In this document: piece after piece, positions 1-12,014 of the stretch
Layout: each line of letters begins with the position of its first letter
Numbering within the stretch: position 1 is the first letter of the stretch
Origin: Eimeria necatrix
Taxonomy: Eukaryota > Apicomplexa > Conoidasida > Eucoccidiorida > Eimeriidae
Length of the DNA stretch: 60,118 nucleotides
Direction: 5' to 3'
Assembly: GCF_000499385.1 (NCBI RefSeq)
Contig: NW_013652525.1
Coordinates: forward strand, 1 to 60,118
The notes under the pieces: model-generated
Database searches by the model: none
Told to the model about the DNA's origin: nothing
The model's input: only the letters and a program-made list of their open reading frames with translations
Position numbers and translations under genes: made by a program

Positions 1-430
1 AGAAAAGGTGTTTATTGCTACCAAAACCTTTTACATTGGTTCCAAGTGACTGATTCGAAGCAGCAGGGTTGGACTTTAGGGTCGTGGGACTGTGCTGTTT
101 AGCACCTCGCAGCTGTTGAGACACTTTTGGTATCTGCAGCGTTCATGCCGGTAGGTGGTCAGCAGGCGGTTGATAACTAAGCCTTAATTGGGTGCGGAAC
201 ATTCCATGTGTTGCAAATAGAGGCTTCTAACATGCTCTGAGTGAAGTGAGCGTTGCGTAGATCTATTTCGTCTGCGGTTGGCAGACTGTGCGTCGAGTGC
301 TAGGCTTGTCATTGAGGCATTGGTCTGCCAAGAGTCCAGGGGAAGCGCCAAAAGCTGGGAGCATGCCCTCAGAAAGGATTCGCTTTTAGTGACTCACTTT
401 GTGGGGTGCTTGCTTTTGTATGAAAATCCA
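1..430 (+). repeat. Dispersed repeat D, copy 1 (truncated by window edge)
   Basis: This segment aligns base for base, with about 10% differences and almost no gaps, to 1418-1847. The similarity begins at the first base of the window, so the copy probably extends further left. It ends near 430, after which the two flanks are unrelated. Both copies carry a 104-nt open segment (285-388 here) bounded by an acceptor-like GGTTGGCAG and a donor-like TTTTA|GTGACT. Nearly every difference in that segment changes an amino acid, so it is not behaving like a conserved exon. Confidence 0.9.
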
Positions 431-1417
431 TAAGCCAACGTTTTAGCGTCTAGATGGTTTGTACACCTGCTAATTGCCAGATTGTGAGGGGAAAGGGACA
501 CTTGTGTCAATGCGCTTTCGGTTTACGCGATCTGCAACAGTGTAATGACGTCAGGTCTGCAGGAAATTGCAGTGTTATTGCTGTTTGCCCTTTTATGGTG
601 TTTGTCGCTGTCGAGTATGCAGGACGAACCGTGGCCTGTGTGTGTCGTGGTCCGAGATTTGATTTTAGCGCGTCCTCTCCTTTCGAAGAAATGTATTGTC
701 CCAGAGCCTGTGACGTCAGTTTTCTAAGCATTCGGCCGCAGCTGCCAATGCACTGTGCTGTTGAGTGAGCTGCCGCGGTTGTGCAAGTAGTTAAAGCAAC
801 AGCCGCGGTTTTCTGTGTGTTGCTGGTCTCAAGCAAATGCTTGCGGCTTCGGTAATGTTTAGTAATTTGTGGCCAGCGTCATATTACTTAGACTCCCTTC
901 TTTCAACGTGCCCTGCCTTTGCCCCGAGCAGACTGTGCGTTACGCGTGGACGGCGGCAACGAGACTCTGTACGTCGAAGGCGCTGGCGAAAGATGCACAC
1001 CGGCTGCCATGCTTTGCTGAACCCTGCAGGCGATTATTTTCTGGACCCAGACGCTGGAGCGCTTCTAAGAACTTCGGCAGATTCTGCCGCTTTCCGTAAC
1101 GGCAAAAGTTCTTGAGAGCATTAACAAGCACGTGCAACAGCCTTGGTTTATTCTAAGCTTTGTTTACACCTCACTGAGCCTGTTACCCTGCTTTTCGATG
1201 TAAACGGTATTTGTTGTGACTACAGGAGGTCTGGCATTAGCGCGTTCCATTTTGTTCAACACTGCCTAGCCGGTATGTCACACGTCCAACATTTGCATAC
1301 AACCGCAATATCAGGAAACTGCTGCCCGATTTCTAAATCTCTAAATCGCATCACATTTTGGACCATTCCTGCAAAAAATATTGTGCGATTTGGAAAACAG
1401 CAGTTTTGCTTGCTCTG
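430..1417. other. Spacer between the D repeats; no recognised gene
   Basis: This spacer is strongly G+T-rich on the plus strand. A stretch starting near 931 after GCCCCGAGCAG opens with the same eight bases as the D-copy open segment (ACTGTGCG) and stays open for about 28 codons, so it may be a more diverged third relative. Several competing frames are open here. I do not assign a product. Confidence 0.4.
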
Positions 1418-1847
1418 AGAAAAGGTGTTTATCGCTACCATAGCCTTTTACATTGGTTAAAAGTGACTGATTCGAAGCAGCAGGGTTGGACTTTAGGGTC
1501 GTGGGACTGTGCTGTTTAGCACCTCGCAGCCGTTGAGACACTTTTGGTATCTGCAGCGTTCATGCCGGTAGGCGGTCAGCAGGCGGTTGATAACTAAGCC
1601 TTAATTGGGTGCAGAACGTTCCATGTGTTGCAAATAGAGGCTTCTAACTCGCTCTGATTGAAGTGAGCGTTGCGAAGATCTATTTCCTCTGCGGTTGGCA
1701 GTGTGTGCGTCGAGTGCTAGGCTTGTCATTGAGGCATTGGTCTGCCAAGGGTCCAGGGGAAGCGGCAACAGCTGGGAGCTTGCCCTCAGAAAGGATTCGC
1801 TTTTAGTGACTCACTTTGTGAGGTGCTTGCTTTTGCATGAAAATCCG
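1418..1847 (+). repeat. Dispersed repeat D, copy 2
   Basis: This is the second copy of the repeat at 1-430, in the same orientation and offset by 1,417 bp. The 104-nt open segment is at 1702-1805 and would encode 34 residues beginning C-A-S-S-A-R-L. The frame is open in copy 1 as well. About seven codons differ and only one difference is silent, which fits neutral drift. I see no terminal inverted repeats, poly(A) tail or target-site duplication, so it is better described as a local segmental duplication than a transposon. Confidence 0.9.
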
Positions 1848-4800
1848 TATGTCCACTTATTACGCGTATGGGGACTGGCTCGCAGCGGTCAACCTGTTTA
1901 GTGGTGAGTGGTCTTGTGTTCTTAGGAGGCGATCTGTTTTTGGTGTTTGCTAGCGGTCGGACGTGTTGAGGTGCGATCGCAAGCAGTATTTAATGTAAAG
2001 TGTCGGTGTGTCCCAGATGTTCGATCTCGCACCACAATGCAGCCTGTGGGTAACTAAGAATTACTGTGTAAGCGAGCTTTTGGCCTTCCAGAGGATGTGA
2101 AAAACCGTTGGTATTAGCAACCTAGGTGCCCGGTTTGCTTTAGTCTTGGCTTCCAGCTTATGCAGTCACGTGTATACTTATTCTTTTCAAGTAATCTCTG
2201 GGACATTTATCTCCAGACCAAGTGCCTTTCTGCTGTCCTGCGGTGGTGGCGTACTTGGTGGGGGAAAGACTGGATGTCGATACTTCGCTGCACGTCAGTG
2301 TGAACGGCATTGTGACACGAAAATGCCCGGATTTTGCGCTGCTGCCAGCAATTGAAATAGCTCGGACGCTTTAGAGTGAGAGATTGGTGCTAAGTTTGTG
2401 GTGGTCTACCCGCTGCCAAGCCGGAAAAACGTGCCGTTTGTTGAAAGCATGTAGATTGAACATCCGTTGTATAGTCTGGCACTCGGAAATTGCTAAAAGT
2501 GTCCGTCAACCTGTTGATAGCATAACTGGTTTTCCTTCAGTTTGCAAAATATATGGCTTTGCGTTGAAAGCATCTTGACAGCTTTCCAATGTACGCAACC
2601 GTTGAATCTTTTCCGAGTTTTATATGGGCCAGGCGGCTTTTAGCTTTTGATGGTTTTTTGGTCTTGCCGAATAGCACCTCCGGCGGTACTTTATTATGAA
2701 TACTTCTGAGACTCCCAGATGGCTTGTCATGCCAATGTCCAGCATGTAGGCGACGTGAAATTTCAAGCTATGCGCGTTGCGGAGTCTAGGCTGCTCTCTA
2801 GGCTTTTGGTTTTCAGTTGATAGTAACATTGTAGTTTCTTCTGCTCCAAGTCTGGACGTTGTTTTTCCTGCTATGTTGTTTGCGGTTGTGAAGGCGTTTT
2901 CGCATTCGCTTGCGAGCATGCATAGCCACGGCTTTTGTTTGGTCAGGTCGCTGTTCAGAGAGCTCTCGACGCCTCCTAGTACAAATACGTTCTGGCCGAT
3001 TTTTGGGATGACCTGCCCATTACGGGCTAACGCATACTTGAAGGTTTATTGTCAGCTCTTCCTGTATACGCGACACTTGTTTCTTCTCGCGTGGGCACGT
3101 TTGTGGTTTCTTGTGGGAGGGACGGGTGTAGTCTGTTGGTATGTATCGTGGTGGCGTTAGTATAGACTGGTTCCACAATAAGCGGTATGTATGCAGAAGC
3201 TCTAAGCAGCGATTGCATTTCTTAAGTTGCTGCTGTGCTTCAATTGAACAGCTGGGTTGTTCTTGTCCGGTCCAGTTCCGAGGTACACATTCTCTGTACA
3301 TGCAGGTAAACTTTCACAGTGCTGCGATTTGGCGGAAGCTCCCAGCATACTGTGGCTTCTCAACCTGCAGCTAGTATGTAACATCTGCAGTCCTTGTGGT
3401 AACAGTTTTTCCCTCTTCCCCAGCTGCTGTCTTGTTTTTAGTAAGAAACCATAGGTGCCCTTACTGTTTCTAATCCTTAGCTAGTTGCTGAGTGCACCAG
3501 GTGCCACAACATTGCGTTCTGGCGTAAGGTCCAGATTCATGTTGGTGCCTCGTTGCGCAGCCAGTATGTGACACGTCAAATATTCAATTCGGCAGCCGTG
3601 TCTTGCTGCTGCTTCGCGCTGTGCTTCCACCAACCTGACTATAAGAAATTCGTTGGTGCTGTTGATTGAACTCATCACCTTTGTCGCTTGTGTTTGAAGC
3701 CGCCTTTGTCACTTGCCAAGCATTGCCATGATTGCACGAGCTGGAGCAACTACGTTTGCCAGCTGTAGAGCTCAAACATTCTGTGGACAACGTTCATGGC
3801 TTTGGCGAGGCTCCTCTGGATTCTGAGTTTGGTCTTCGAAAAGTGTCGTCCATTTTGATTTCGTTGTCTAGAGTTCGCACTGGCTTTCTTGGATTTGGCG
3901 TTTGTCTGCATCGTTGTGAAAGTGTGCTTTCCACAGGCTCTTGTCCCAATGTGTGCAGGTGGCCGCGAAGGGCCGGTGTGCAACCCGCCATACGGCTATT
4001 CTGCTGAGTTAGGGGAATCGCGCCAAGCTCCAGGATGCCTCTTGCAACGCATTGCATTCTTCGTAGTCAGCAGCCACCTAAGAAGAGCTCTTTGGTGTCA
4101 TTGACCCTCTAGAAATCTTAGAACCACACTTCGGCTGTAATTGGATTGACAGTTGCGAAGATGGCTATTTCTTGACAACTTTCTGGTTGTGCGTCGGATG
4201 TGAAATTTAGTAGTGAGGCTCTCCAGAGAAACGGTCGGGCTGGCCACACGTATTGCCCTCGGCTTTTAAACAGCATGGTGCTCTTTTGGTACGTCTTGAT
4301 AATAAATTTTGGTGACAGGATCCGTATACTCAGATGTAGAAAGCGTTAATGCTTCTAGACGTAGGCTAATTCGTTTCGGGGTACGCGCACGAGTCACTCT
4401 ACGTCCCCACTCAACACCTTTTATGTTTTTAAATTCTGAGGTTCAACGTTGCTTCCTAAACACTTGGTGAAAACAAGAAGTTCTACCGACGTAACTGTGC
4501 AGACTGTACGTAGAGTGAAATATCTGGGCAAGCGTTTTTGGGTTTTCTGAAGCGCCATACTTCTTCACGGTAGAAGTACATATCCGGCTTCCCCGTTGGT
4601 CCGTTGTCATGTTGTTCGCCGTGGAGTTCTAAGCTTTGTGAGTTCTACGCTTTGTGAGTGCTTGGATGGATTGGTTACGATGACTGTCATCTGATGACTT
4701 CACTTTTTTAGAACCATTGTTTCCTTTCTGCTATATGCCGTTGTAGTAGACTGCCAAGCACAAATGAATTTCTTTAAATTGAAATCACAGTTCGCCTTAT

Positions 4801-7530
4801 GCTTTTTTCACGCCATTGTACGTTTGGGTTAAATTTTTCAAAATTTGCCTGTGGAAATGAGGGAAACAGTCGCGGTGCAGTGTAGCGCGAATGCATCAAT
4901 ATAGTTTGCCGTCTCAATATGCAGCCAGTACGCTACATGGGTCATCGACGAATACACAGTTGTTGTACCTCAACTCCTGGCCTGCGCTTTGAATTAGAAG
5001 CTTTGCTTTCATTGTGATTCGTACCTGGTTCGTGGGAACCATATTTGCCACGACCGCTCTATGCATGATTCCAGCGACAACAGCTCAGGCTTTCTGCAGC
5101 CAGTGCTTATTGGCTGTGACAATGGTTCTCTAAATAGCAGCCATGGTTCTGACAATTTCTTACCACGATACCAACTTTTTACCCGTGGGCGAGTGCAGCT
5201 AGTGAGGCATATGTAGAGTCTGTGAATGAAAGCTGAAACTCCAGAGGTGCGAGACCAGCCCGAGTGTCCGTTCCCTAGGTCTTCCAAACGTGTTTCTGCT
5301 ATTTTGTCGGCATGCTGTAGTAGCCTTAACGAAGTTACAAAAACTTACGAGCCTCGAAAACTTACACAAATGACGTCTAGCTGTATGCACGATTCTTGTA
5401 TGCACATGAACTAGAAGGAAGCGACAAATGGGAGCCAGCCATTTAGGTGGGTGCCTACGGCTGCATTCATTTTACCTCATGCTACAGTCATATTATACAG
5501 GTCAAATGCAGTGTACCTAGCTGTTTTGCTATGATTTTCCCGCATTGAAGAATTGTTAATGGCCAAATTTGTACACGTCATTTTGTGCGGCCTAACAGAT
5601 TTTGATCTGCACCTCGTAACGACGTTAGTCGTGCAGCTCGGAACGTTCAGCAGGTCTGCTATTGGAATTGAAGCTGTATCTGAGGATCATCTGCCTCTCT
5701 GTCGTTTATGCAGGGGATAACATCTTGTTGGTAGCAACTGAAGCAGCAGTTCGACGTGCCGAGCGGGATTTTGCGTACTTGTACAGATATCCGCAGAACT
5801 ATGCGTTGTGCAAAAATTGTGTTGTATGCGGAACGCGCGCATTCCTAACTGCCATCATATCTGTTAAATTGGACTACAGGAAGACATTTACTGGCTGGGT
5901 GTGAACTTGTCGAACGCGACGTATGCCAACTGGAAATGCCGCTGTGCAAGCAATTTTGTTTTGTGGGACATTTGCCTGTTTTTCAGATGGCATGCTGACG
6001 GGCTAGCAGTGCGTTTCTGTGGATGATCCGAACAGGCCTGAATGATTGTATATCGGGCGGTTTTTCTTGTCACAACCGCCACAGATGCTTCGTTAGCGTT
6101 CACTTTGTGGGCACGGTGGTGGAAATACTCAGCCATGGGTAGCGGTGGTAAATTTGTGCTTTGTTCTTAAAATTGGCCAGTGCGAGGTTGCAAGTGAAAA
6201 TGTATGCTGGGTGTTTTTTCCAGACGTAGCATCTTGTCTTACTGTGCTGGAATGTTGTAAGTGGGTGAGCAATGACATGCACTCGCGGTATAGAGGGAGG
6301 CTGCCTCGTGATATAGCCATTGACTTGGCTTTATTAGAAGAATGTGGTGGACCACTTTACCATTAAATTGATTTGGGCTACGTAGTAGTTGGTCATAAGC
6401 GGCTACTTCACTGTCTTTGTTGGGTTGGTGTAAATGCCCAGGCAATAAGAGAGACATCGAAATGCAGCACTTGCGCCACTACGCAAGACAGCGCGCCCTG
6501 AGATTAAGTCAGAGTTTTACTACTCTTGTTTTGTGCTGGCCAGCCTTTGTTAACTGGTACAGCATGCGGATTTTTGCAAAGATACCATTTCAGACCTGTG
6601 GTACTTGTAAGGCGCACTTGCTGCATTTGCATTTAAAGTACGTCTCGGTAGATGGCTTGCTGTGGACGCCGAGCGCAGTGTGCCGCACGCATCCAACAGG
6701 TGGCATTTCATGTTCTGCTGATACGACTAAAACGCCTAAAACGTGAACCAACTACGGCTGTTTCTACTAGTGACGGATTAGTTGATTGGTTCATCCTTTT
6801 AGACAAGTACATAGGGGCAATGTTAAAGTATACTATCAACACGAAGATATGCAGAAGAATGTCTAATGCTGCTCAACTCCTCTTCAAGACACCAAACGGA
6901 AACGTAAAAGGGCTTCAATTAGTGCATACATCTGGGGTAGCGCTGTAGATATGTTACGAGTATGCATTTGCCAGTGACGCACAGTTTGTACGTGGTTCGT
7001 AGATTACAGTTACTGCCTGTTGGAGAGTAGATGACATTATGGCTAGTAATCTGCTGCGTATTCATGTCTTGTCAGTGTTGTGTTTGGCACTGTGACGACA
7101 CTGCGACGAATTAAAATTGATTCAAGCTCGCTGAAGTTCATTCTTTTAGTCATTTTCCGTGTCAAGGAAGTGAGTAGCCGCACGGATCAGAATCAACGTA
7201 GCGACCTCATACGTGCAGGCGCGAAAGGAGGACACGTATCATGGCACTTTGGCTGCTGCTTTGGCAGCCCAGGGGAAATTCCTTGGGCTCCTTCTGGATT
7301 CGTAAATTGCTTCAGGGACACTGTGCTGCTCACCGATGTGGCTAAAAGCATTTATTGTGGACTACGGCGGCAGCTTATTAGTGCATACCTCGAATTTGTA
7401 GTTTATAGGGCTGGCCGGAAGAACCAGGGCAATCTTGCTGTGTGTGTTCACTGGTCTGGACAGCTGATGGTTTTGGCGAAAAAAGTAACTTTGGCTGTGG
7501 GCTTTTGCCTATCTCCATCATGTCGTTGCA
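1848..7530. other. Long stretch without a recognisable gene
   Basis: Only short overlapping open frames (up to about 130 codons) occur and none has a recognisable motif. The plus strand is rich in G and T to about 3.5 kb and more even after that. A 16-bp near-perfect tandem pair lies at 4626-4657. The open frame at 5714-5904 follows an acceptor-like TTTATGCAG and reads like a hydrophilic protein segment with three nearby cysteines (C-K-N-C-V-V-C), but nothing confirms it. Confidence 0.5.
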
Positions 7531-7531
7531 G

Positions 7532-7639
7532 AATTTCTTTGGCGGCGAAGATGTACACAGGCTACTCGTGTTCAAGTCGTGCGGCTGCATAGTAAGAAAT
7601 CCCCATGCTGACAAAGTGGTATTCTGTGCAATTTGGACA
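7532..7639 (+). CDS. Possible exon inside repeat A, copy 1
   Basis: An acceptor-like pyrimidine tract ending GTCGTTGCAG precedes exactly 36 open codons, which end at a good donor match (TGGACA|GTAAGC). The peptide starts N-F-F-G-G-E-D and contains V-R-N-P-H-A-D-K. In the diverged copy near 10.65 kb the donor is kept, but one inserted A in the run AAAA shifts the frame, so at most one copy could code. I recognise no family. Confidence 0.2.
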
Positions 7640-7860
7640 GTAAGCAGAGATGAAGATACTTACAACTGACCTTTAGTAGTGCGGGTGTCTTTGCAGTTTG
7701 CTGTTGTTGTATCTCTGGGGAGACAAACGCGGAAGCCGCCACTTTCTGAAGACTTTGCCGGCTGAGAAACGCGGGAGTGCATGCTTATTGGAGTTCAGGT
7801 GAAACATGTCGCTTTTCATAGAAGCTGGTGATCGCTTGTTGTTGCCGCCTCGTTGGAGGC
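7585..7860 (+). repeat. Repeat A, copy 1
   Basis: This segment shares a recognisable but diverged alignment with about 10,630-10,880. Shared stretches include the donor-like segment near 7,640, a later GCTTATTG..GTTCA segment, and a GCTGGT..CGC..TTGTTG segment near 7,830. It sits immediately upstream of the first B-B block, as A copy 2 sits upstream of C copy 2 and the second B-B block, which suggests that larger blocks were duplicated and then rearranged. Confidence 0.6.
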
Positions 7861-7879
7861 TTTCAGTGGCCCACCATAG

Positions 7880-7960
7880 GCAAGAATATTGATATGGGGC
7901 ATGCTAAGGTTGATTAGCCTGCACTACTGTCAACATTGCCTTTGCTTAAACATGCAGGCA
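7880..7960 (+). pseudogene. Exon-like segment in B unit 1; doubtful coding
   Basis: There are 81 nt between CCACCATAG and a GTGAGT donor, open in phase 0. The homologous segment in the second block (12,037-12,117) is also 81 nt, with both splice-like sites kept. This would look like a conserved exon, but about ten of the eleven changed codons alter the amino acid. The evidence therefore favours a relic or a non-coding duplicate over a gene under selection. Confidence 0.25.
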
Positions 7961-8355
7961 GTGAGTTGCACATTGAAGCACGAACTCGTCATCTCCTGAA
8001 CATCTTAGGAGCAGGTTGGACAGACAACTACAGGTTTCACTTTTCGCATTGCGCAGTTCGCTACCTAAAGTTATTGTTGCAGAGGTGCCCCGCCATAATC
8101 TGCCAGCTGACAAGTTGGCGTGTTTCCTAGTGCGAGGTGAATATTAGCGTGAACGGCCGAGGACAAGCTTAGTATTTTGTGGAGATTGAGCAGTGGGGTA
8201 TGCCACTCTGCGGGAAGAAGATTTTTTGACTGGGAGAGTAGTGCTGTCGACGACGAATGCCGTCTGCATTCACTCATGCCGGTTCTTCTTATGTGTAGCG
8301 ACTCGGCGTTTGTAGGACGCTAATCAGAGTCGCTGCTGCCAGATTTGTCCTCTGT

Positions 8356-8380
8356 AACCACGTGACATTAACCACGTGAC
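8356..8380. repeat. 14-bp tandem repeat with two CACGTG (E-box-like) sites
   Basis: AACCACGTGAC occurs twice, 14 bp apart. In the homologous linker near 12,810-12,840 the first CACGTG is kept and the second has become GACGTG. This could be a protein-binding pair or simply a microduplication. Confidence 0.5.
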
Positions 8381-9289
8381 GCTGCATATGGGTCAACGCT
8401 GGCGGAGTCAGTAATTCAGTTCATACGCCGACCGACTATTGTGCACTACTGCGAATATTACGTTTGCTTATACGTGCAGGAAGTGAGTTGCAGGCTGGAA
8501 AAAGGATTACTTATATTTTGAGCATCCTTGTGTTTATGCCGGGAACGGGTTGGACAGACAAGCGCAGGTTTCGCTTGCCGTATTATGCAATTCGTTGTCT
8601 AAGGTTGCTGCACAGCTGCCCCTACACAGGCTGCCAGCTGACGAGCTGGCGTGTTTCATAGTGCAAGGTGAATACTTTCCTAGAAGGTCGAGGACAAGCT
8701 TAGCATTTCGTGGAGTGTGAGCAGTGGATTATGCCGCTGTGCGGAAAGAAGATTTTTTGCCTGTGAAGGAAAGTTGATTGCAGTTCGGGTTACATCAGAT
8801 ATGCGGGTGTTAGTTGAGGTGTTTGCGCTTGATGACTGACTTCGAATGCACTGTATGTGCGATTTTTCTACTAACGGGCAATGTCGTGTGCTGACAGGCT
8901 GCGCGGGCCGCAAGGACGTAGTGTGTACAGCTTTGCAAATAGTTGGCGGATGTAAACACTTTGTTTTATAGCTTTTTCATCTTGAGCGTGGTGTCTCAAG
9001 GGCACGGTAAAACTTCAACGTCATGGTTCTGGTGCGCTTCGCATACTTCGAGTCTGGTTATTCGTGTTTCGCAACGACTCAACCGCCTAGCTAAGCGGAA
9101 GAGGGGCTTCCTATTATGCTGCTGTGCCTTCGTAGAACGGACAACGTGAGCGAGTACATACCTGAAAGTGATTATGACAGTGAGAATGTGAAGAGCTTTG
9201 TAGAAATCGCTGGGAGCAAAGAGAGGGACAAAAGAACGAATGCACTTGATATGGGCATAGAAAAGTTTCCGCGTCATATGGGAGGACCG

Positions 9290-9900
9290 ATGTCTTGGCG
9301 GAGCAGAGAGTAGGTGACAAAAGGTTTAGCTTCTGTTGTTTATTTTTGCAGTGCTCCCCATTCCAGCCTTTCTTGTGGGCAAGCATCCTCTGTTGAATCC
9401 TAATGTCCGTGACTGCAGATTATGCATTCACGCCTTCGGCAATGGCAGGCAGATAATTTGGAAAGACCCCAAGGCTTATTCAGCTGCGATGCAGTCGTGA
9501 TGTGACTACACACCTATCCACGCATGGCGGTTACGGTATGCAGCAAGTGCGTAGCACTGTGGAAAGAGCGCATCGTGCCGCTTGATTGGCAGCAACATTG
9601 TCACACGAACAAAGCTGGCAGCTTGTATGGTTGTGCCAACACCTGACTGCCAACACCTGACTAGGCTTCTGCTGCTTGAGACGGCGTCGAGTGAGTTTAT
9701 TTTGGCGTTGTTATCGGCGAGCGAGGGGGCGAAGTGAGCCTTCGAAGGGGTCTCGTGTTTGTCTTGTACGTTTTTTGTATTGATAAATTTGCGCTTGTGA
9801 CAGGTGGAGCGCACAGGTTTCGTGGATTGAACCTGGGACTCGGGCAGAACCACCAGCGCATCTCTACGCTTCGTTATTTCCACCCAGTCTAGGCATGGAG
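9290..9900 (+). repeat. Repeat C, copy 1
   Basis: This segment aligns to 11,577-11,990 (copy 2) and, in its second half, to 13,985-14,340 (copy 3). The shared core runs from a TAGCA/TTGTGG segment through CGCATCGTGCCGCTTG to a TCAC-rich segment, then a region ending near CCA..CATGG. Copy 1 carries a 14-bp perfect tandem duplication at 9634-9661 that the other copies lack. No terminal repeats or transposase frame are visible. Confidence 0.8.
9352..9497 (+). CDS. Possible exon in repeat C, copy 1
   Basis: A strong pyrimidine-rich acceptor (TTGTTTATTTTTGCAG) is followed by an open frame of about 48 codons ending before a GTGATG donor-like site. The peptide contains D-C-R-L-C and A-F-G-N-G-R-Q. 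In copy 2 the acceptor AG is lost and an 8-nt deletion shifts the upstream frame, although a related C-R-S-C peptide can still be read. No domain is recognised. Copy 2, at least, would be a pseudogene. Confidence 0.2.
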
Positions 9901-10009
9901 CGATGGGGATCTGGGGGCAGTGTATTTGATTATTGCATGAAGCTGCCGGGAAGTTCAGCGTTCCTGTATTCTCTGCTAAATTGTTCTGTGTTGTCGATGA
10001 AAAGCGCAC
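9506..10009 (-). other. 167-codon open frame, probably fortuitous
   Basis: This is one of the longest open frames in the window, on the minus strand opposite repeat C. The minus strand here is A+C-rich, a composition that rarely makes stop codons, so long frames are expected. The frame has no recognisable domain, and I do not call it a gene. Confidence 0.15.
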
Positions 10010-10629
10010 AGGGGGATTTGGTGGGACTGCCTTTCTGGGGTGTGTAACTTGGAAAGTCGATTTGAGCTGGCAGGCGGATTCATGCTTTCAGAAGCCGAGT
10101 GCACGCCTTGTTTTACCCTCCTGCGTAGTGGCCGGAAGCAAGGAAGCCTGGGTTGCAGGCAAGTTTTAACTGTGATCCAGAGCTCACCTGACTGAAAAAG
10201 TCCCTCATTTCTGTTCTTGGCCTTCAGTGGCGAGCCTCAAAGTAGACTCCAGTGCGTGTTTTGCGTGTTCTATAGACTACGTGTACGACGCATCGAGCTT
10301 TGAGACAGCGCGATTGCGTGAGTTGGCGGTGTTGTGTAGTTTGCTGATGCGTTGGAGGCGTGTTCTTGTGTGCCGGTGTCAGGAGTGGGTTGCGTAGCTC
10401 GGTTGGTGTAGCGCAAAGTATACAGCTATGCATCTATAGTGAAGCAGTGTTATCTCCGAACAGAGACACGTTAGTCAGATAGTTGCTCAACTTCCTCCAG
10501 GGATATTGCCAAGACAAAGTAGCAGCAGATCTGACGCGCTGTTTTGCTTCTCTGCGTCATCAGGCCCTTGTCAGGCTTCAGTGGCCGATACGATGTTACC
10601 AACACTACACGTGTTCACCTCGAACAACT

Positions 10630-10880
10630 CCGCTTAGTACGAAATGCCCAGGCTAACAAAAGTGGTATTCTGGGTGATTTGGAGAGTAAGCACAGACGAG
10701 GATTCTGGTATTGCCAGTGCCTTTGCTGTGTGCCGCTGTTGTATAACTAGAACCACAAGCATGGTCGCTGACTGAATGGGCGGTCAACGCGAGCTTTTAT
10801 GCTTATTGAAGTTCACTTCAAGCTTCCGTTGTTTACAGTAGCTGCTGGTTGCTACTTTTTGTCGCCGTGTTGCACGATGC
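10630..10880 (+). repeat. Repeat A, copy 2
   Basis: This is a diverged copy of 7,585-7,860. The GTAAGC donor-like site is kept, but an extra A in a run (AAAA here, AAA in copy 1) breaks the frame read in copy 1. Confidence 0.6.
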
Positions 10881-11576
10881 TTTACTGTCGCAGGCCCAGA
10901 AGAGGGATTTGGTGCATACGCCAATATGCCAATTCGCGTGTTTACAAAAGCTGCGTTTGAGAACGTTTCCAGGCAGTGCGTTGTCGACTATGTCACTATT
11001 GAGTGGTTTCTTAAACGCATTCGTGTCCTTCCTGCTAGCCGACTAGGTGCGCGTTTATGTTGGCGCAATTGAAGGACCGGCAGCGCTACTGCGGTGTGCT
11101 TAGAATAATTTTAGTCAAATTGGGCATGCGCGCCCCGGTAAAGGGTCACTCTCTTGCCCTGGACCCGCAGAGTGAGCTAGTTTCTCCCGGAAAACGGATT
11201 TGACAGTGCAAAAGGTGGGCAGATGGGTGACTCTGGTGCTTGGTGCTAGATTATGCCGGGCTTCCAGCAAGGCAGATGCACGTGTTGCTTTCAGTGTTTG
11301 TGTTGTCAGAAAAAACAAAGGAAGCCGCAACTAGTTTGTTGGCGGCAGTGTGCAAGACTATATCTGTCACATTTTGTTGCCTGATTACCTTTGATACTGC
11401 GCTGATAATGCGTACTTGAGCGGTCTACAGTTTACCTTTAGGCTGGTAGTACCACATTTGGTCAGGCTCACGATAATGATACTTCGCATAACTTGGTAGA
11501 AATTTCTGCGCTCAAGGAAATAAGATTGAAAATAAACGCACATGATGTTAAGAATAATGAGTGATGCACCAGTGCC

Positions 11577-11990
11577 GGTGTCCGGGCGGATCAGAGAGTA
11601 CGTGGCAAAAGGGTGAACGTAATTTATTAACGTTTTGATGCTCCATGTTGTCAGTCTCTTATGTGGGCATGCATTCCTCTTGTCGGTCACTGCAGATCAT
11701 GTTTCCGAGCCTTTGTTAATGGCATGCAAGTAATTTGGGAAGACTACAGAGCTTATTCAGCCGCCTGGCGGTCGTGAGGTGATTACACAAGCATCCTCGT
11801 TTGGTGGTTGCGATATGCAGAGAGTGCGTAGCACTGTGGAAAGCGCGCATCGTGCCGCTTGATTGGCTGCAACATTGTCACACGAACACGGTTGGCAGAT
11901 TGTATGCGTTTGCTGCCACCTCACTAGATTTACGCTGCCTGGGAGGGTGCTGAGTGAGCTTATTTCTGTGTCGTCATCGATGGGAATAAT
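11577..11990 (+). repeat. Repeat C, copy 2
   Basis: This is homologous to 9,290-9,720. It lies directly upstream of the second B-B block, whereas C copy 1 lies downstream of the first block, so the units are not in a simple head-to-tail order. Confidence 0.8.
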
Positions 11991-12014
11991 CGCCGCTTAT
12001 CTCGGTTTTACGCG

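Larger units (their letters stand above)
7870..8900 (+). repeat. B-B duplication block, copy 1
   Basis: The block contains two related B units (about 7,870-8,250 and 8,420-8,900) joined by a linker with two CACGTG hexamers. The whole arrangement recurs at 12,015-13,320. Unit 1 here lacks about 290 bp that are present in the corresponding unit of the other block. Unit 2 is nearly identical to 12,870-13,290 over roughly 250 bp, at an offset of 4,448 bp. All four units share an N-GTGAGTTGC-like start and a CTGCCAGCTGAC..GCTGG/GTTGG-CGTGTTTC segment. Confidence 0.85.

Noticed and set aside
7080..7592. 170-codon plus-strand frame, the longest in the window
   Set aside because: Its length is within chance expectation for 60 kb in six frames. 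It has no domain and is crossed by a better-supported splice-bounded segment in another frame at 7,532-7,639.
9800..9860. Reverse-strand box-B-like GGTTCAATCC in repeat C
   Set aside because: It is not conserved in C copy 3 and has no matching box A at tRNA spacing, so a tRNA-derived SINE is not supported.
10385..10460. tRNA-like 5' half (TAGCTCGGTTGG box A)
   Set aside because: No box B (GGTTCGANNCC) follows and no cloverleaf or acceptor pairing could be drawn.
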